Shown: one piece after another, positions 59,841-64,000 of the stretch | Layout: each line of letters begins with the position of its first letter | Numbering within the stretch: position 1 is the first letter of the stretch | From: Sweltsa coloradensis | Lineage: Eukaryota; Arthropoda; Insecta; Plecoptera; Chloroperlidae | Assembly (NCBI GenBank): GCA_024449915.1 | Contig: JAMZAV010000027.1 | Coordinates: 496,001-560,000 of the forward strand | Direction: 5' to 3' | DNA: 64,000 nucleotides | The notes under the pieces: generated by a model | The model's input: only the letters and a program-made list of their open reading frames with translations | The model's database searches: none | Told to the model about the DNA's origin: nothing | Translations under genes and position numbers: made by a program

Positions 59841-61158
59841 CGGATGGTGGCAATTGAGAAACAAAATAGCACAGCTTACTGTAGTGAAACCTTTTTAGTC
59901 CGGCTTCTCGTCATAGGGCCTGATTGGTTGTCTTTTGAAATGTTATTCGTGCTTAGAATTATGGTATCATATATATTTATTTATTATAGAAAGATATAAG
60001 ATTACAAAATAACCTACATAACAACAAAAGTAAAACCTAATTAATTAGTATTGAAAAATTACAACCTTTTTAGTTATTTTTTAGAACGAGTATGCCTCCA
60101 TTTTTACCTGAGTTATACTTTAAAATATTTGGCCAATGTAAGATACCTTTCCCGACTTGAAATTTAGATCAAATTGAGAAGGACATGGGAGTGATTTCTT
60201 CGTAAGTCTAACGACTCTAAAAAAGATTTAATGAAAGAAGTACGTTGTACACAAAACCACTATAAATAAAAGATAGAATTTGAAGCCCCGACGTAAGAAA
60301 AACACAAGTTTAAACGTAGTTAAAAAAACATCAAGGAAGAAAAGAATGCTCCGATAAAAAATGGGATTATAAAACCCTCTAATGTACATTACTAATTCTC
60401 AAAGGCTGTGCTCGAATTTGCACATCTAAAGCATTCAAATGATGCTTACGCTACAAGAAGAAAACCAAGCATAAACCAATGAAAAGAAACCTTCTATAAA
60501 AGTTTTACAACTGTGGGAACAAGGAAAACCTTTTTTAATTCTTCTTTACAAAAACCTCATATACATAAAGTTGATTATACAAACACTCCCCTCTTTGTAT
60601 TGAGTTATTCTTTCAGATTTTTGAATTGTTACACATTTCCATAATCTTGTTTCTTGTCTTAAACAACACCCTGCTTTTCATATGCTCAAATTCGAGTCAG
60701 GAGTGGCGCAAAGCTAGCACGCATACGATGATCACGATTTTTGTGTTCAATTCTTTCCACTGACAATCCAGACTTAGAAATAAATTATTTAACTACATTG
60801 TTTTTAGAACGTTTTCATCTCATTATTAATTAACCGAATAAGATAAGTCATTGCTCAGTCCCACAATGCATAGCTTCAAAATGATGTATGAATTACCCAC
60901 GAATTACATATTTACTTTCTCACGAACATCGGTGAATTGATTTGTCGATATCGTTGATTGTTGGTGGTGTAGCCTATACGTGATTTATGTTCAGGTACTT
61001 TATTTAGCTGACACCGCAGAACGAAGAACGGTATTATAGGAGCCCATTGGCTTTAAGGTGAAATGGTTTAACGGTGTGTATAAAAAAAAAACTACTGGAC
61101 TCAAGCTCAGTTAACAACTACTTCGGGCTTTTTTGATACATGATGAAACAAATATTTA
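59841..61158. other. non-coding stretch
   Basis: AT-rich. No exon that could continue the Sidestep-like gene was recognised, and no element ends. Confidence 0.45.
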
Positions 61159-61236
61159 TTGGATGAGCGTAGCGAGCGTAGCGAGCGAAGCGAAGATTCC
61201 ATTCTACTACACTGGAGAAAAAAATCCGGAATTTTT

Positions 61237-61282
<46 letters not shown>

Positions 61283-61951
61283 CTGTTTGTCCACACGATT
61301 CCGGCTAAACCGATACTCCGATTGCGATGAAATTTTATGGAGACCTTCGAAATCTCTGAACTTAGAACTGCCACGTTTTTGAGCGCAATCGGAAAATTTT
61401 TTCTCATGAAAATCGCAATTTTTCGATTTTTTTTTTCAATTTTTAAAAAAATTCTTCGACTTAAACACTACATGCTTTATCCGATTTTAATGATTTTTGC
61501 ACAGAACCTTTATTTTATGAATTTAGATATTTTCGTGAAATTTGAGCGCAATTGAAAAAATATTTATCATAAAAATCGATATTTTACGGGTTTTTTCTTT
61601 TTTTAAACAATTCTTTGACTTATAACACCTACATGCTTTATCCGATTGTAATGATTTTTTCGCAGAACCTTAATTTTATGAATTAATGTATTCGTGTTAA
61701 ATTTGAGCGCAATCGAGAAATTATTTCTTATAAAAATCGCAATTTTACAATTTTTTTTTACAATCACGATTAATTAAAAACAAATTTAAAACAATGAAGT
61801 TAATTTTTTGTTTTATTTAATTTAATTTTAAAAAAATTTCAACTTAATAATGATTTTTCCACAGAACAACAGAAAATTCGCATAACACATGGCAGCTCAA
61901 TGCACCAATTACGCTCATCCAACAACGCGGCGGGACTTAAGCGTTTCCTAG
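61159..61951 (+). mobile_element. Helentron-like element, subfamily 1, copy A2 (793 bp)
   Basis: It starts TTGGATGAGCGTAGCGAGCG and ends ACGCTCATCC…GGGACTTAAGCG then TTTCCTAG, between A and T. A long T-run (about 61230-61282) follows the start. The unit around TACATGCTTTATCCGATT occurs twice (about 61470 and 61630, about 160 bases apart), against once in the 486-bp copy at 13895. An extra AT-rich block near 61760-61850 adds the rest of the length. Confidence 0.75.
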
Positions 61952-62494
61952 TAGTAACATATTATTCGATTTGAGTGTTTTGTTTTTATTTTTAATCAAG
62001 CCATTGAAACTATTTATTCAATCATTTTATGTAAATATTAATGAGAAGCGTTTACAAAAGTAATTGACCGAGGCAGATGGGGTGGTTGTAAATGGAGGGA
62101 GAGGGGAGGATGTGTGTGTAAAACAATCAAATCACTTGCTAAGTGCTCTTGCGCTGGTAACTGAGGCCCACGTGATAATATGCGACGTTTACCATATTTA
62201 TGGGGGAAATGACATTCACCTTCGAAATATGTAATTTTGATGTGACTTCAATCAAACGTTGTAGAGGTCCTTGCTTTTATCTACCCCCATTTGAAATAAT
62301 AATATCATTTCCGAGGAAGAATTTATCATATTGGAGGCCGACGGACGATCCACATAAAATACGCATACGAGATGTTGTTTTTATGCATCCTCAGAGCCAT
62401 AACATCAAAATATAATATGGTAATAATTTGTAGCATGACAACTATGTATCCTTGCATATCTTTCAAATTATATATTTAAACAAAAAATACTATA
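61952..62494. other. non-coding stretch
   Basis: No supported feature. The 71-codon frame at 62200-62415 has no recognisable motif and no splice-site support for a Sidestep-like exon. Confidence 0.45.
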
Positions 62495-63175
62495 CTAGGA
62501 AAACGCCAAAGTCGTTGTTGACGGGTGAGTGAGCCATGTGTTGAGTATACCTTAAAACATTCAATTTTCTCCCCCAACCTAAGGCTGGATCCAGCATGGT
62601 TCTTTCCTCCCTAGCATATCATAGGCTAGAGTCGCGCATTATGACCTTAAAGTCGACGCGCCCTTATACCAACTAAACTCAAAACCCTATCGTTAATACC
62701 TTATATAATATCAATCAACTTGTAAATGCAAACGTTCCCGGGTACTCAGCACATGATTTGCTTACTCGTCTAACTACGACTTTGGTGTTTTCCGAGTCTG
62801 TAGTTGTCTATAAGGCGCATGTATACCTGGAATTTTGGAGACTCGGGTTCAAACAACGGTCAGAATAGATTTGTGTAAATGTTGGATTGTATTGAATAAA
62901 TTTAGAACATGTTTTGAATTGCATATACAGTACTATGGAAAATGATGGAAAATGATTCAATAAAAATGTTTTTCATGAACAAAACCATTGTCGTTAAATT
63001 ACATCCTAAACATTTTAGCCTATATTTTCAATTTATTATGCCTTGTAGGTTTAAATCGCAACGGATTTTGCTCAAAATGTTAACTGCACGCTAAATACTT
63101 GTACCGGATGTCTATTTAAAATTTCAGTGCAATCTAATTAGCCGTTCTAGAGCAAAGTGACATACAAAAACAGAT
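62495..63175. mobile_element. composite element B2: short inverted-repeat unit plus tRNA-like head and tail
   Basis: The left end is ACTAGGAAAACGCCAAAGTC, with the inverted partner at about 62738-62801 (ending GGTGTTTTCCGAGT, so the CTAG has drifted). The span between them is only about 300 bp, because the poly-C/poly-G inner insert seen in B1 is missing. It continues into the tRNA-like GGGTTCAAA block and the tail with AGGTTTAAATCGCAACGGATT (about 63048), colinear with 57929-58455. Confidence 0.65.
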
Positions 63176-63328
63176 CTAGTGACGTTTGAGTTAAATTGTA
63201 GACTTCAGTCCGCTGCGCTCCCTTGTCTAAGTAGTAAAATTTACTCAGACGACACCTAATAGACAATTCACAGATAATTTGAAATAGCGAAATTTTAAAG
63301 CCCTAAAGCAGTTATTCCTACGTAAGAG

Positions 63329-63670
63329 TTATTTATTTATTTTATTTATTTTATTTATTTATTTAACGTCTATCCTATTCAGTTATAAAGAACTGATTTA
63401 CAAAGGAGGACAACTAAATAAATCTAATTACATAGATGCAGAAACAACAATAAACTACATTTTCGTAAATATTTGAAATAGTAGCATTACAACAACAATG
63501 CATCTAAACACAACAATTTTGGTAACAAATAAAAAAAATATATTATATGCATTTAAATGAATGAATCAAATCTAAAAAAGGGTGTAGAATGAAAAGAAAC
63601 GAAAAGAAAAAAACTGATTTATTAGACGATCCCACTCAAACGAATATGAGGTTTGCCAAAAATCAGGAAC
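63329..63670. repeat. repeat D, uninterrupted copy
   Basis: It contains ATTTATTTAACGTCTATCC, TTATAAAGAACTGATTTAC, AATTACATAGATGCAG and GTAAATATTTGAAATAGTA in one run. The copy at 28853-31270 has these split by the TTAA-flanked element. On the minus strand it ends in a (TAAA)n tail, as LINEs do. Confidence 0.7.
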
Positions 63671-64000
63671 AGCAAATCAGGGAGTATAATCAAAAACTTT
63701 CGCGGAAGAAACCACCGAATACTCAATACTTAAAGTTTGTGCTGAGATATAACTGAAGTTTGGTGTAGTGTTTGCAAAAAGTACGGCTATTGTGTAATGG
63801 TGAAAGCAGAGAAGACCGTGTATATACTTTATACATGAAAAGAATTACGATAGAAGTTATGCTTGGTGGTAACGTATGACTTGAATAATAATTGTGCTAG
63901 TTTACTATTCTTAACGATGTAGACCGCAATGCATTACTACTGTTTTATACTACATTAAAACGTTGTAATTTAATTTGTATCATTTATAACATCACACGAT
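63671..64000. other. non-coding stretch
   Basis: Nothing supportable seen. Confidence 0.5.

Noticed and set aside
59502..59857. Overlapping frames on both strands
   Set aside because: They lie in a repeat with tandem GC-rich units and Penelope-like terminal words; no domain recognised.
56304..64000. Next Sidestep-like exon (second half of Ig4)
   Set aside because: Looked for a strand-F Y.C pattern between AG and GT sites on the plus strand and saw no convincing candidate; probably beyond the window.

Overview
The window looks like AT-rich nuclear DNA from an arthropod. It contains coding exons with GT/AG borders separated by kilobase-scale introns, LINE fragments with (TAAA)n tails, many TIR, fold-back and Helitron-type repeats, and abundant microsatellites. 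There is no dense bacterial-type coding, no operon, no CRISPR array and no rRNA. 'Arthropod' is inferred from the one host gene I recognise, which resembles the Sidestep (Side) immunoglobulin receptors. I cannot name the species.

Host gene: four plus-strand exons (15845-16048, 43935-44086, 46577-46721, 56173-56303) encode consecutive half-immunoglobulin domains of a Sidestep-like cell-surface protein. Splice phases agree across all three introns (phase 1, 0, 1; the last exon ends in phase 0). The introns are about 27.9, 2.5 and 9.5 kb. The signal peptide, first Ig domain, remaining Ig/FN3 domains and transmembrane segment were not found, so the gene runs off both sides of what I can recognise. 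Almost everything else in the window is intronic or upstream sequence.

Mobile DNA, left to right: a 5'-truncated LINE with one frameshift (about 2.15-3.64 kb); a hAT-like element with an 8-bp target duplication (7.25-8.44 kb); two copies of a TTAA-flanked MITE (8.67-9.24 and 18.17-18.81 kb); a three-copy 170-bp tandem array (11.75-12.26 kb); a family of Helentron-like elements (13.9, 22.9, 37.6, 42.3, 48.4 and 61.2 kb); tRNA-derived fold-back repeats (11.4, 14.4, 40.8, 58.8 kb); Penelope-like terminal fragments (15.2, 23.9, 56.0, 59.6 kb; tentative); a 2.28-kb palindrome flanked by TA (24.46-26.74 kb); a roughly 2-kb TTAA-flanked TIR element inside an older repeat (28.99-30.96 kb); a 616-bp palindrome flanked by TTAA (33.36-33.97 kb); a 792-bp TIR element nested inside a Helentron-like copy (42.48-43.27 kb); a second LINE fragment running into a GATG microsatellite (51.7-52.4 kb); and composite repeats with inverted Helentron-like ends plus tRNA-like heads (56.5-58.5 and 62.5-63.2 kb).

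No novel multi-gene system is visible. The items most worth a second look are the Helentron-like family with its variable internal minisatellite and nested insertion, the large palindromes, the fold-back tRNA repeats sharing one tail, and an acceptor/donor-juxtaposed exon start in the Sidestep-like gene. All coordinates were read by eye, and element ends may be off by a few bases.
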